DNA of 64,000 nucleotides, from contig NC_092580.1 of assembly GCF_037975245.1 (NCBI RefSeq), positions 10,517,001-10,581,000 on the forward strand, written 5' to 3'. This DNA comes from Apostichopus japonicus. Its lineage: Eukaryota > Echinodermata > Holothuroidea > Aspidochirotida > Stichopodidae. The notes beneath the pieces are model-generated. The model searched no databases. It saw nothing but the letters and a program-made list of their open reading frames with translations, and had not been told where the DNA came from. A program made the position numbers and the translations under genes. Below are positions 10,484 to 27,640 of this stretch, one piece after another. How positions within the stretch are numbered: the first letter of the stretch is position 1; every line of letters starts with the position of its first letter.

Positions 10484-12329
10484 TATTATGTCCATATGTC
10501 TTCCCAATCTAATTCGATATTACAGGTACGTTTGAGTACATATTTTGTGTCCGATATTACGCTTGTATTCATCTTTAAAGAAGACACAAACCGAACCAAT
10601 CTTACACGTATATTAAAGACATCCTTATGATGAACAACTCCTCCAAACAACTAAGAAATAGATCTTGCTACATTTGGAAGATATCCTAGTTTTGAATTTC
10701 ACATCTGGGAGCTGCCATTTTGTAAATCTGTGACGTCATAGTGCCACTAGGATCAGAATCCTGTTACTTTCTCTCTTTTTTTTCTTCATCATATTTTTAA
10801 GATAAAAAGGTCAACAGTGTTGACATTGAAAGCCATGCCATCATTAGATCAGGTTAATTAATTAATTAAATAATTAAGAGCTTCAATATTTTCGATTCAG
10901 CAGTTGCAAAACCCATCTCCATGAAAAACAAACAAACAAACTTTTAAACAATAAAGACAAACATAAGCGATATGAAGCACAGGTGGCTCGATGATGTCAT
11001 ACTTAGACTTTCTCAGTCGGAACTTGTTTGTTCGTGGAGAGAGACACTAAATTTGTGTTATCTCCCGAATGGAACGACAGTTTTTTCTTAGATGTTTTGG
11101 TAGTTTGAATTGTTCATTTATTTCTATAACTACACGGACAAATATTAATGGTAAGGATTACTTGAAGAGAAAAAACTCAACTAGACAAAGAATCGACTGT
11201 CTGTTATTATTAAAACATGGACAAAATCTCTAAACTTTGTTTTAGAAGGGGGAAGGGTGGGTGTGGTAGGCGATATTGCTGGTTATGCCGTCGGTGGATG
11301 GGCGCAGTAACCGTTTCTGCTCGATGGACTACCTAACCGTTAGTCCGCCCCTGGGCCCGGCAGAAGTAATTAATAGCAGCCAGTGCACTACTTTAATGTG
11401 GAGAAATGTTTCACAGAACACATCCAGTCAATTCTATAGGACTACTTCAAATCTGGACAGGGATTGGAATAAGCTTTGGTGATTTTGGGAATGAAACAAC
11501 ATCAGAAGCTTGAAGTATGAATTTTAGTATTATCCCTTAATAGTACAGAGGTAAGTTTATCTTTGGCCAGTAAAAGAGACAAATAATATCAAACTTGTCC
11601 CGAGGGGCACGACTGTCACATATTGTTCCTATGTGACCTGTTCCTATGAATATGTCAACAGACGTTGTTACAAATAGACCCAATTGGAGCCATGGCATAA
11701 ACCGTATACCATCCAGATGTGTATTGAATCAGAATATCGGCTTTTTATAAACTATCATGAGAAAATGGATTATTCGACTTCCTTTCCCTTTTATACACAA
11801 AATATTATAGAGAAATCATCTCAGATGCCATAAGCACCTATAAAAGCACTAGAAAATATAAATCTAAACCAAATAAATAATCAATCGTTGCCGGGAACTT
11901 GTGTGAGGGTGATGTATATACGTTAGATTAAATTATACATATCAAGACTATTAAATGAAATATGACACACAAAACAAATAATATTTTAGTCAAAAGAGCA
12001 AATTAATGAGAAAAAAAAAACCGTGGTTACACTTGCCATAATATGGAATATAAATCCAGTGTCGGGCTATCCAGGTAACAAACTCCGAAGATGGTATAAG
12101 GTATAACACTTCACCATATAGGTATCCATAAAGTATAGATATCTTTCCCCGAATTCCAGAGACGGAAGTTCTAACTTATAACATTTCTGTAGGCCCTATA
12201 TATGCTATACGTGACTATGTACCATTGGTAAGAAGTTTGTGACTGTCCTTTTCCGAAAGAAATGACACGTTAGCAGCCGACATTCTCTGTCGTGAAGTTC
12301 ATTCATATACCCTAACAATTGCTCCGTTG
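10484..12329. other. Non-coding stretch, no gene recognised
   Basis: AT-rich sequence with a TTAATTAA-like tract near 10857-10877. A segment with CTCGATGATGTCATACTTAG near 10988 recurs near 49560. No domain is seen in any short frame. Confidence 0.5.
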
Positions 12330-12440
12330 ATATAGCATACAGCCTAGCCGCCGCACGGTGGAACAGCTTCCCCCGACGTTTCTGAAGACGATTCGGGTCA
12401 AACTTTCAACAGCCCTCCTGCAGCATGAAGGCTATATAGT
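12330..12440 (+). pseudogene. Short relic of a LINE RT C-terminal region
   Basis: The plus strand reads SIAYSLAAARWNSFPRRF, then a stop, then TIRVKLSTALLQ. The order A-A-x-x-W-N-S-x-P followed by a short Leu-rich tail matches the end of CR1/L2-group reverse transcriptase ORFs (typically AAxxLWNSLP). It is brief and interrupted, so this could be chance resemblance. No tail repeat or target-site duplication was found. Confidence 0.35.
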
Positions 12441-14559
12441 ACTCCCATTCTGAGTGATATGACGGTACGGTGATCTGTTTGTTATATGTTGCCGTAATCC
12501 TATGGTGTGACTAGTGTAGGCCTACATCAGTACATTGGTAAACTGTATACGTGTTAACCTAAGCCAAGCTGTATATCGTTTACATCATTAAAGCCTTCTT
12601 GAAATCGTCTTTGCGAATGCAATTGACCGAGAAACTGTTAATAAACACCAGACAGGGCGAGAGCGAGAAACATCAAGACATGAGATGGTTTCCTCCATTC
12701 TCTCGTCTCTCAGTTTGGAGAGTAAAGCGCTCATATCAAATATATAGGTTTCCTATATAGCTGATTCCATAAATGCAGCAACAAACACAACAGCTGACGA
12801 CAAGAATAGACCAATGAAGGCCGCACAAATGATCTAGAATGCACAATAGACGATGAAATTCCAAAGATTTCAAAACTCTGAAACAATCATCAAGATTAGC
12901 AGTTCTCTGCCACCTTGAAGCAAATCAAAAACAGAGCGAAATAACATTGAGTAAAACGTTTATAACTGCAGTGTTCGATTCCTTGCTTATTCCTGCAGAA
13001 GAATCAAGTGAAAACAGCGATAACATCACTCCAAAAAAAGTGGCCTCAAACAAGCTAAGCCTCGAAGTCACGAACTGAAATAAGATAAAATCGAGAGAAG
13101 CCACGTTGTAGGGGGTGCCGACTATGAGGGGAAGTAGAGCTGTTCTTGTTAACTTTAACAACTATGCATACTCGTTCCCTCTCGGACAAATTCAAGAAAT
13201 TCAAAAAACTAAAATCGACTGGTATCGGAAAACAGGAGGGGCTTCAGATCTGGTAGGGAAAAAACGGCCTCAAACCATCACAACATATCTTCTCACCTGG
13301 TCACTAGACGAAAGAACCGTTGCGGTATCGTGGGTGTAACTAACGACAGTGCAACCAGGGACCTACTACTCTAACTGCAGCTCCCTGGTGAAACCAAGGC
13401 CTTGGTCACATTGGAGAACGCATGGGAGAGCAGCATCTTACTGGGCCCAGCTCTATGAGTTAACAATGCTGGCAACGGCGGGATGCGTCCAGATTTGAGA
13501 ACGGTGGCGGTGGGTCAACGTCGAATTAAAGAGCATTACGGAAGCGTAAAAAATGGTCGCGATTATTGTTTTACAAGTGAGGTATAGTTATTTCAAATAC
13601 TATATTGCACCCCGTACCGTATGAGGGAGTGACGAGGGCAAGTAACCGTGGAAATATCGGGTTGCGTTATGCCCCCGAGAGTCCACGCTGCAATCTTGAT
13701 CGCCCTTGCGGGTGTCATGGTCCCGCTCCGCGCAAGGGAGCTGATGATTGCGGGGTCTGATCCTTAGTTGGCGAGAGTTCACACTGCGAATTTGATCTTC
13801 GCCGGTATCAGATCCCCCTTGCATGCTCAAATGTGAACAAACCTCAAAATGCAGATCTCCGGTATCATAAACTAGCTGTGTCTGAGAAAATCTCATAACT
13901 GATTTTCCGTGTCAACGGAGGTAGGTATGCATATTCATTAGGTATAAGTCCTACCCCTTTTCTATCACCTTAACTGATCATTGCAGTCATTTCTTTTCAT
14001 CTTTATCGCATTTTCTCTTCTCATATCTATTGTAATTATATTTAATTTTCAATCTATTGATATATATTGAAAACATTAATAATGCCCACATAGATAATGA
14101 TGATTCTGGATGGAACAATTCGTTCCCATCCAACAGTATTACATTAATCGTTCATATAGTAAATGATGGATCAAATAAATTCACAACGGGCAAACCCTTT
14201 CCATACCGTACGCGGGTACCTCCGGAAATTGTTATTACTCGATCTTATGACTACAAATCCCTGTGTTCACTTGATTACTGCTACTATACTACAACGCTCG
14301 GACACATCGGATCACGGCAATGATGACGTGCGACCGGCGGACTAAGAACATACCCCTGCTGGTTTAAGGAATTAAGCCTGAAATTTGTTTAACCTTGCAA
14401 GGAGGACCAAACTACACAGTTTAAATCCGACATTCATACAAAAAATATCTTAATCTTTTTTCTTCTTCTTCCGTCGTATAATTCGAGCATAATGACGTTG
14501 GAAACTTCTTATAAAAAAATTGTGCAGAGTTGCCCCACAATGTCAGAACACAGTGATCG
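12441..14559. other. Non-coding stretch with a GC-rich duplicated block
   Basis: Between about 13670 and 13835, two diverged copies of GAGAGTyCACrCTGC followed by a TTGATC motif and a GGTrTCA motif lie about 97 bp apart. This suggests an old local duplication or an unrecognised element. An ACCAGGGA/TCCCTGGT inverted pair (18-base loop) lies near 13354-13390. Nothing else is recognised. Confidence 0.4.
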
Positions 14560-15910
14560 GACTCTCCCTGCTCCATCAGAACATGCGTAACCTGCATAGG
14601 GCAGAATATAATATGTTCGTTCCTTACTACCCCCCCCGCCCCACCCACCCCTCCCCCAAACAATCAAATTCGCAGTTATTGGCTTGTCAGAAACTTGGGT
14701 TGAATGACCATGTCTTTGCCTTTGATTAAACTATACACAAATCTTTCACTTACTGAATTACACAGAGGAGGAGGGTTTTGCATGCCGTCTTTATCTAAGT
14801 AATAAATTATTCTATTATAACAGAAATCACCTCTTCACTATTTAATGATACCATTGATAGTTAAGTTCATTTATTGAAGTTATAGCGCACCCTATTTTAC
14901 AAAGGGGAAACAAATAATGGTTGGTTTTATTTACAGGCCAACAAAAAACTCAGTGCCCGAGCTAACTACACTCATTTTCATACAATCCTTAGTATTTAAT
15001 ATCAAAATGTAGACTGTTACATCATAGGGGGGACAACAAATTGAGATCACCCATATGAGTTTTTAAATACTGCCTTCTTAAATGGTATCTATCCTGATCA
15101 TAACTAACTTACCGAACATATAAAGCACTACTATACTGTAACATTAACTGATAACATCTTTACAACACATTAATGACAAACTTTTCTATCAGGTATGAAT
15201 TGGTTAGACGGACCGTCCTCCTATATCGTCAAAGTGAGCATTCCACCGTTATACGAGGCAATACAATGAAATGTATACCAAGAGGTCTCTAAATAAAACA
15301 GATGCCATTTTAGGTCATTTAAATATAATCCATTCTGAACTCCAGGAAGAAGTACACTGTGGTGTACCCCAGGGGGTCAAGTTTAGGTCCTCTTGTATTA
15401 ATCATCATATATATGTTACCGATGTTTGCTCGGATATATCTCCTTGGTAGCTCACACTGTGTTGTTTGCTATAGTGACTATATAAGAGTATAATGACGTT
15501 AACGGTCTCCATAATACGGCCTATTTATTGTTTGTACAGGATTTGAAGAAGGAAAAACAAAATATTGGAACTGGTTTTGATATACTAATAAGCTGTCACT
15601 TAATGTTGACAAAACTTATTATATTGTGTTTCAACAGTAGGGTTACACATTGATCGTACATCCTATAAATAAGTGGAATCGACATTGATTTATGACTTGC
15701 GAAGACACTAAAAGGATTGAGTCCACAAATTCCTCGGTGTGTTTATTGACGCTAAGCTTACTTTGGCATGATGACATCTTGTATATTTCCAAAGAAAAAA
15801 ATGCTAGGAATGTAAAACATGTCCTTGCTGAAAACATTCTTAGAAAACGTCACAATTAAACTTTGATCTTCCCTCATCCCGCTTTACTGTTCAGTTCTAT
15901 ATTTTTGGTA
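14560..15910 (+). pseudogene. Decayed CR1-group LINE with endonuclease and RT remnants
   Basis: Frames change repeatedly, but motifs come in the right order. There is an HQNMRNLH start of the endonuclease (about 14573) and IKFAVIGLSETWV (14662-14700). Next come GGGFCM (about 14770), an IMVGFIYRPT motif (14917-14946) and a residual VDCYIIG segment (about 15010). The RT follows with HCGVPQG and SSLGPL (about 15357-15395), NKLSLNVDKT (about 15588) and FLGVFIDAKLTWHDD (about 15733-15778). This is the APE endonuclease plus RT layout of non-LTR retrotransposons. Many stops and shifts make it non-functional. It lies in the inferred RING-CH intron, in the opposite orientation. The exact ends are unknown. 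Confidence 0.8.
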
Positions 15911-15969
15911 TGGTATACGTGTGTGGTGCGCCTAGTGTGGCATAAGTCCTAAAACCGGTCGAATTAAAT

Positions 15970-16160
15970 TGACATATGTAAGTTTCTCGTACTCTGATTG
16001 GACGACCAGTATCACATGTTGTTTTCTAGCGCTCTGATTGGAAGAAATCGACATATGTCGGATTTTATTTGACATATGTCGGTTTCTAGTGCTCTCATTG
16101 GGACGGCCATTGTCACGTGTCATTTTCTTGTACTCTGATTGGACGCAATCAACATGTTTT
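15970..16160. repeat. Short tandem array carrying ATTGG, CATATG and CACGTG motifs
   Basis: About four diverged units of roughly 40-60 bp share GACATATGT, a TTTCTwGyrCTCTsATTGG core and a TCACryGT end. ATTGG (the reverse of a CCAAT box) recurs at about 15998, 16037, 16097 and 16138. E-box type hexamers occur at 15973 (CATATG), 16013 (CACATG), 16052, 16072 and 16114 (CACGTG). Regulatory function is only a possibility; the array may be a plain minisatellite. Confidence 0.65.
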
Positions 16161-16772
16161 TTTTTTCTTCAGGTAACAGCAGATATAGTGTGCGAGTGGC
16201 TTTACTTCAGAATAGAGTAATAAGGCAGTATGCTGCTTGTCAGGGAGGGTTTCATTAATGACACAACTGGGTAAGATTGTTAAAGGGTGGCGGTTGAAGT
16301 TCGATCACACATTGACATGTATTTGTCTTGACTTTGTGGAATATGATGACCTCCAGACATATCGTGGTATTCTCTTTCAATGTATATTCTTCACACACAG
16401 GCCTTGTGACACAAAAGGGTAATGTACTGTAACGCCATGTGTTCTAAAATGTTATCTGTCCGTCAGGAAAAAAGACAGGTGTGTTGTTTACGCACAGTCA
16501 CGCACATGTCGATATAAATGCCAACATTGTATAACAAGTGACATCATGCAGGTTCAATTCCAAATCCAAATGTTTCGTATAGATTGTATGAATCAAAATC
16601 TGTTAATTTTATTCCCCACAAGGTGATATTGAAATGTAAACATGTTGACTTTATTTCTAATGAACTTTGTTTTCAAACATAACATGATGATTTCAATATT
16701 GGCATGCTGGTGGTATGTGGTAACATGAAGATGTATTTATTTTTTTCCCTGGCATTCGTATATTGTATACAC

Positions 16773-17176
16773 CAGGGTTGTCCAACCTACGGCCCGCGGG
16801 CCACAGTCCGGCCCGCCGCATGGTTGCGTCCGGCCCGCCAGAGATGCTCTACGGTGCGAAATGTTAGTGAGCAGATTTATTGATAACAATTTTAAGCTAT
16901 ATAATCAATCATTCGAACCTTCTGGGTCCAAAAAAACTGCATACAGGTCAGTTTGTGTGACACTCTCTCAGCGGAGGGGGGGGGGGGGGCGGCTGGACTT
17001 TATTCATGTTTTATCAGGAAGGAAAATAAATCAGTGGGCTCCGCGCGCAGTGCTCATATCTTGTTGCCTTGGGCTTCGGGCGAAAATCGAAAAATCGAGC
17101 GTAGGGTTCATGCGGCCCCCTCCTTCATCATAATCATTCCATGCGGCCCTCCTCTGCAAAAGGTTGGACAACCCTG
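16773..17176. mobile_element. Non-autonomous hAT-like element with perfect TIR and 8-bp TSD
   Basis: The left end CAGGGTTGTCCAACCT and the right end AGGTTGGACAACCCTG are perfect 16-bp inverted repeats 404 bp apart. They are bounded by GTATACAC direct repeats (16765-16772 and 17177-17184). GGCCCGCGGGCC and GTCCGGCCCGCC follow the left end, a subterminal arrangement seen in many hAT-type elements of animals. There is no transposase frame. The perfect TSD suggests a fairly recent insertion. An (AT)n tract of over 100 bp starts just beyond the right TSD. Confidence 0.92.
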
Positions 17177-17190
17177 GTATACACATTTAC

Positions 17191-21510
<4,320 letters not shown>

Positions 21511-21514
21511 ACAC

Positions 21515-22272
21515 AGCACTGATACTACAACTACTACTGTTACTAATACTACCACTACTACTATATACCACTAATACTGCTACTTCTACTACTGCATGCT
21601 ACTACTATTACTACTACCACTACTACTATTACTACTACCACTACTACTACTATGACTACTACTACTGCTACCACTATTACTACTACTATAGTAGAAGTAG
21701 TAGTACTATTTGTACTACTTGTACTACTGTGACTACTACTAATTCAACTGCACTACTGCGACTACTATACTATTCCTGTAACTACTACTACTGCTAATAC
21801 TACTACTACTGCTACTACTACTACCAATACAACTACTAATTATACTACTACTATTACTGCTTCTACTACCACTACTGCTACTACTACTGTCGATACTATA
21901 CTACCACTTCAACCACTACTACGACTCACTACTACTATTACTGCTACTATTAATTCTACTTCTACTACTACTGCTACTACTATTACTACTACTATGACTA
22001 GCACTACTGCTACTACTATCACTACTACTACTAGTAGTAGTAGTATACTTCTACTGTTACTACTACTAATTCATAAACTACTACTGCGACTACTTAGTAC
22101 TACTATTTTTACTACCACTACTGCTACTATTACTATTACTACTACTACCGATACTACTACCACTTCCACCACTATCACTACTACTATTACTGCTACTAAT
22201 AATTCTACTACTACTGCTGCTACTACTTCAATTACTAATACTACCACTATCACTTACTGCTATTACTACTAC
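21515..22272. repeat. ACT/TAC trinucleotide block, about 760 bp
   Basis: The block consists of imperfect ACT triplets with ACC, ATT, GCT and TTCT variants. The strand register flips to AGT at about 21689-21703 and 22032-22043, giving short inverted repeats inside the array. A 99-aa Thr/Ser-rich frame and a 60-aa Val-rich frame on the other strand are repeat translations, not proteins. Confidence 0.95.
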
Positions 22273-24614
22273 ATGCGAAACAACTGTGACTAAATGACTG
22301 TCAAGCACACTTTAGACAATGTTCGCTCCATTTGCCCTTGTTAATTACAAATACAACATGTCATTTATCGCTTCAAAAACAGAAACTGGCTATATCATTA
22401 CCAAACAAAGTGAGAACATGTTTTGCACTTGAGTTGACGTTCCACAGCTCCAAATTGATTAAGGTCGAGTTATTTTTTAGTCTGCCATAAGGCTGTCATA
22501 CACGTACAAACGGCTTTGTCGACAGATTTATTGGCACGCTGACTCGATCAGAAAGCAGAAAGAAAAGAAATTAATTTAGTTTGTCGTCTAGTTCGTAATA
22601 TTCGAACGGTTCATTGCACATGACTTTCCTTTGCAGTCAATATATTTTATCAGTCTCTCAGCCTAACCTACTCTTGAAGGGCAATTGAACGGATTAAGAA
22701 AGGAGATGACTTGTAAATGATACATAGCAATCCTTCTTCGTGTTCTCGAATAGCTATGGGCGCCAGTGGTAGTCTTGTAAAGGTTTATGAATAATATCGA
22801 AATATTTGAGCTTAATTCTTGCAATTTCCGTCGATATGTCTGGCACCCATCTACTTCATCTAGTCTGTTTTCATTCTTGGTGGTGAGACAAATGCTAACG
22901 ATGTCGTAATGGTGACGACTATATACTTACAATATTGATATAAATATATCACAATCATATATTTCATTGTAGAATATAAGTGGACATATATTTCAATTAC
23001 CTATAGTTGTAGTTGTTTCCTCTGTCTTGTTTTGTTTTGATTTGTTTTTTTCTTCTTCTTCTTCTTTTTACTATGTGTCGCTTTGAATTTTGCGTTGAAC
23101 GCTACACATATAAGCGTTATCTTATGGTCGGTTGTTTATAAGACGAGGTATTGTTAGGCTTCGCATAGCCTCGCCGTTACGCGTCACGAACGGATGAACT
23201 TTTTGGCTTCGAATTCAAATTCGCAACAGAACAGGGGGATAAAGAAGGGTAGACACACAAGATCGAGGGACATTGGCGCATTCAATGTGATGGAGGTTAC
23301 TCAAGAATAACACATTTTAATCACAGTTTTCTCTCTCAATGTTTCATTGGACAACATGGAACTATTTAAATTGTAAATTTAAAGTTATCAACAAAGCGAC
23401 TACACCATATTTGAATAACAAAAGGGCGTGACACATTGTACTTACACATATATATATATATATAGGGGCTCTTGTTATTTATGAAAAGAGGCACTTTTTG
23501 ATGCAGCTTTTGTTGCTCACAAAACTGGGAGAGTACGGGGTTGGGGGGGGGGGGCAACTGAAAGTATAATAAAACAAAATTGGTGGTACTATACAATATG
23601 TTCTATTAAACATATTCTATTTAATGGTGAACATCCCGCTAAGAAGAAACGAATAACGATCGTTATCACAATCAATGGTATTATTTTGAATGGGAAGTAT
23701 CCGAGAATAATGTGTGTATGACTTAGTATTCATATAATCCATTAGTTTCATGCAGTGGAAAAACTACCCGGACTTGGACTTTAACCGAAAGAGGCTTACG
23801 AAGCGAGACTCTTATTTATTCACCCCCCCCCCCCTTCATTAAAGAAGACTTTAATCTTAAACTTAACTTTGATATGTAAAAACATTAAGAACCCCTCCCC
23901 TTCCCCTTTCCTCCAGTGCAGGTTAAATTATCAATAACATGTCTGATTAAAAATAAACGCGCAACAGCACTAGTAGGTAACTGATGACTATAATGATAAC
24001 TATACCTAACGCCTATAGCCCTCTTTCCTCAGAAAAGGAGCAAGAATCAACCAAAAGAAAACCCGATAAGAATTAGAATTACTTGACATAGCTGAGTTAT
24101 CACGAAGGTAACAACCTTGACATTAGTAACATGGTACGGACCTCATTATTGTATGTTTTACTACCGTATGTTGTCTGTATGGATTTAAAACAGTTTCATT
24201 TATGATTTTAAGACATGATTAATATCAGGGCCGTAGCCTGCGGGGTGGGGTGCGGGTGGCGTGCGGGGTGGGCAGGAGGGGGAAGCTGCCCCCTGAGATT
24301 GCCACTTCCTAAATGAAAGTAGAAGGCCTAGTACGATCATGTGAACGCCTTGAAAGTTTGCGCTATTTCAGTTAGTTTCAGTGAAATGTTCATATAATTA
24401 ACTTCTGATTTCATTACGCTTTAGCTGTGTGCAACCTCGATATTCTGGGCACGTATTGTAGGAATGACGTTCAAAGTTTGTTTTAACCGCTCATCACATA
24501 TATGCACGATCGCGGATGCGGTGACCGTGCGTTTGTTTTGGTTTTCACGAGTTTTGTTAGAATACCAATACATGCAGAGAGCTCCTAAGATTTAACCTGC
24601 GAGAACAGCGTAGC

Positions 24615-24653
24615 AGTATATATATATAAATATATATATATGTATAAATATAA

Positions 24654-24684
<31 letters not shown>

Positions 24685-24692
24685 AATATATA

Positions 24693-24763
<71 letters not shown>

Positions 24764-24765
24764 CT
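24615..24765. repeat. (AT)n followed by (TG)n microsatellite
   Basis: TA dinucleotides with AAATA interruptions, changing to about ten TG units at the right end (about 24743-24763). Frames through it are artefacts. Confidence 0.95.
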
Positions 24766-27471
24766 GTGGTACATAAGATAGCATATCGAATCACTCGCTT
24801 TGCTTGTGTTCGATGGTCTGGTCGGGAAAGAGACAGTTTATAGTTTCAATGAAAAGTGATCATCATCTTAAAGGCATGCGCATGTATAATAAGGAGACAA
24901 GTATGTCCATACACAACATGGGAATGTTTACTAATTCATTCATCGGCATGCCTCATTATATCTCACACACCATGATTTTCATGAAATAACAAATACCGAC
25001 AAGTTGAAGTGCCGGAATTCAGTAGCGACGGACGAACCAATGGTTAGCACTGCGGGTATGGCCGTGTGAGACGCCGGAAGATTTTTGCAACAGATACGCT
25101 ATACCCAGTGTAGGATGTCACACGAAGTAAACTGAGCCGTTCATTTCCGAACTTCCGATTGTGCCGTGGATATGCCTGTATGAGTGCGGCCTTAGAATAT
25201 ATATAGATAGTAATCCCAAAAGGCAAATTTATTCCATGTGTGCGATAATTAAATAAGATATCGACAAGTAACACAGTGGAGCCATTCTCGGTTAACACAA
25301 TATCCAAACTAAAGATGGCTCTGTTTGTGTGTATGACAAAACATTGTTTTTGTGTTTTTATGATGTGACTATATCTCATGTTGCACAACCATGTTATATA
25401 TATATATATGCTACTGATCGATGAGCAACGATAACCTTGAGAAGGGAAAAGTTTTAAAGTAAGCAATCCATGGAGTTGCAGATCTCCTTACATTTGTTTG
25501 GGTGAAGGTTGTGTGTGTCTTTTTTTTTGGGGGGGGGGGGGGGGTTAAAGTTTGACCGTTGACTCTACCAAGGGCGAAGGCATAACAATTCATCATGCTC
25601 AGGCGTAGTACATCCTGCACCAAAGTTTAAGTCCATGATTCGTAGTGTTTTATTGTTTCGAACTAAACATGAAAGTCACATTTCCGACATATGTATGACA
25701 GTTTCAGCCATTTGGTTATTTTGGTATGCGCATAATACCCAAGAATATTTCCTCATTGACCACTGACCTTTAACCCTACACGTCATAGTTCACAAAGGGC
25801 ACAACAGCACATACCCAGGAATACACTATATATGCAAGTCTGACGTATTCATCGGGTTTACGGGTTGAGAGTACATAATACATGAACTTCAATATATGAA
25901 ATTTTCCTCATAAATTTGTATAACGACCTTTGGACTCCATAGACTCTTGGAAACCTTTCAACTTCCCCGTTAATTAGTACCTTATTTAATTACTAATAAA
26001 CATTGAAATTCTAACAATCTCCCAAGTGGATGTGACACACCTCACCCTCGTCCATTAAAAAACTTCGCCACTTGCAAAGAACAAGGAAGAATTATGGAAG
26101 GACTGACTATAGATCAAGAAGTATACAAGGTAAACTACAAAGTCAAACCGTATAGAAGATGTAGGCTTTATGATATGGTAATACAACGACGAATACAAGA
26201 TGTAGCCTATATGATATATGACACGGGTAAACTGTACACTGCTTCACCAACTCAAAAGTCAGTTTAATCAAAAGATACAGGTAAAAACGACCTTTCTGAG
26301 TTAGGTCTCACTTTTCAAAGATTTCCAAAAAGCATCGCCTAAACGGGGTAGTTTCATAGCTGATTAGTGAATTTATACTATGCAGGTGGGAAATTCCCTA
26401 GCAACGTGTACGAGTTAAAATTGATCATATAAATTCCGGTAAATGCCTTAAGGAATTCATAAGAAACAAATCTGGTAATACATGTTTTCATGTGTCGCAG
26501 ATATAAAGCCTTGAGTTGCCTCATAGCCAGTTTTGACTGCGGCTGGGAAGGCTAAAATAGCGATCGAATAACAAGCGGTATGTAGCTATATATTGTATTA
26601 GTGCCTTTGTACAACAATTGCAGTAAAGCAGTATTAGGGAATTACACTAGATGTTATTGGCGAAAAAACTGCCAAACAATTTTTTACAATTGTCTGCATG
26701 TTTGGATAGATTGAACGTCCTAGATTAACTATAAGCCTCATTTTTATCTAACTCAGAGAGGCGTCGAGGTGAATCTGTCTTGCCTAGGCAACTTATTGAC
26801 TGGGATTCTACACGAATCGTATTAAATTTCAGACTTTTTGACAGACGTCCACAGGACTAATACCCTGCGTGTAAAAGATAGACCTGAAGCTAAATGATGT
26901 GTCACTCACGTGACTCGACAGATGACTTTTTGTAGTATTTGAAATCTAGTCTCATTGAATGATATTGATTATCATATCGAATGGATTCCCGAGGATTAAA
27001 AGTCAACCTTTCCTTGCTCCTCCTTTTTTTTTAATTAGAACATCGACGATGCCGTTTAGCTATATAGGTGAATTGGTCGACCGGGTTTTCGTCATTATAA
27101 GCCATCCATTTCTAAATGTTTAATAGAATTTTTTATTTTTTTTCTAAAAACCCTCTTCTCTATCTTACCACGACGTAGTATTATAAAAGAGTTGTCAAAC
27201 GTTTCAAAAGTAAAACTCCCAACTGTCTCTAAACCTCTAAATTGTTCAGGGACAGTTTTGAGTTTCGAATAACATCATTCAAAGAAAAGCAGGGAAGTGG
27301 AAGGGGGTCGGAGGTTTGGCGTGAAATTAAAAGAGGATTGCCCTATATTCAGTTTTTCCCCCCTTTTTCCCTTTTTTGATGATGGCTACAAGGTTGTTCT
27401 GTAAATGCACATAAATTAAGATAAGCACAGTGTCCCAAACATTCGTTGGGTCTCCGTCAGGTTGTGTAGTA

Positions 27472-27473
<2 letters not shown>

Positions 27474-27513
<40 letters not shown>

Positions 27514-27538
27514 TAGATATAGATATATATATAAATAA

Positions 27539-27587
<49 letters not shown>

Positions 27588-27640
27588 TATATATATATAA
27601 CATATATAAAATGTACATAATATATATAGATATATACATA
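27474..27640. repeat. (AT)n microsatellite with AAAT and GATA interruptions
   Basis: Long TA-rich tract with blocks of ATAAATAAAT and one AGATAGATAT block. No coding sense. Confidence 0.95.

Noticed and set aside
13600-13896. 98-aa minus-strand frame
   Set aside because: It covers a GC-rich duplicated block. The composition is unlike a conserved protein and no domain is seen.
21994-22293. 99-aa Thr/Ser-rich frame that could look like a mucin
   Set aside because: It is a translation of the ACT trinucleotide block. There is no start context, and the opposite strand gives an equally open Val-rich frame.
24231-24300. Complete hAT-like element starting CAGGGCCGTAGCC
   Set aside because: No matching right end or target-site duplication was found downstream. 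The same applies to the ends near 30852, 52308 and 56870.
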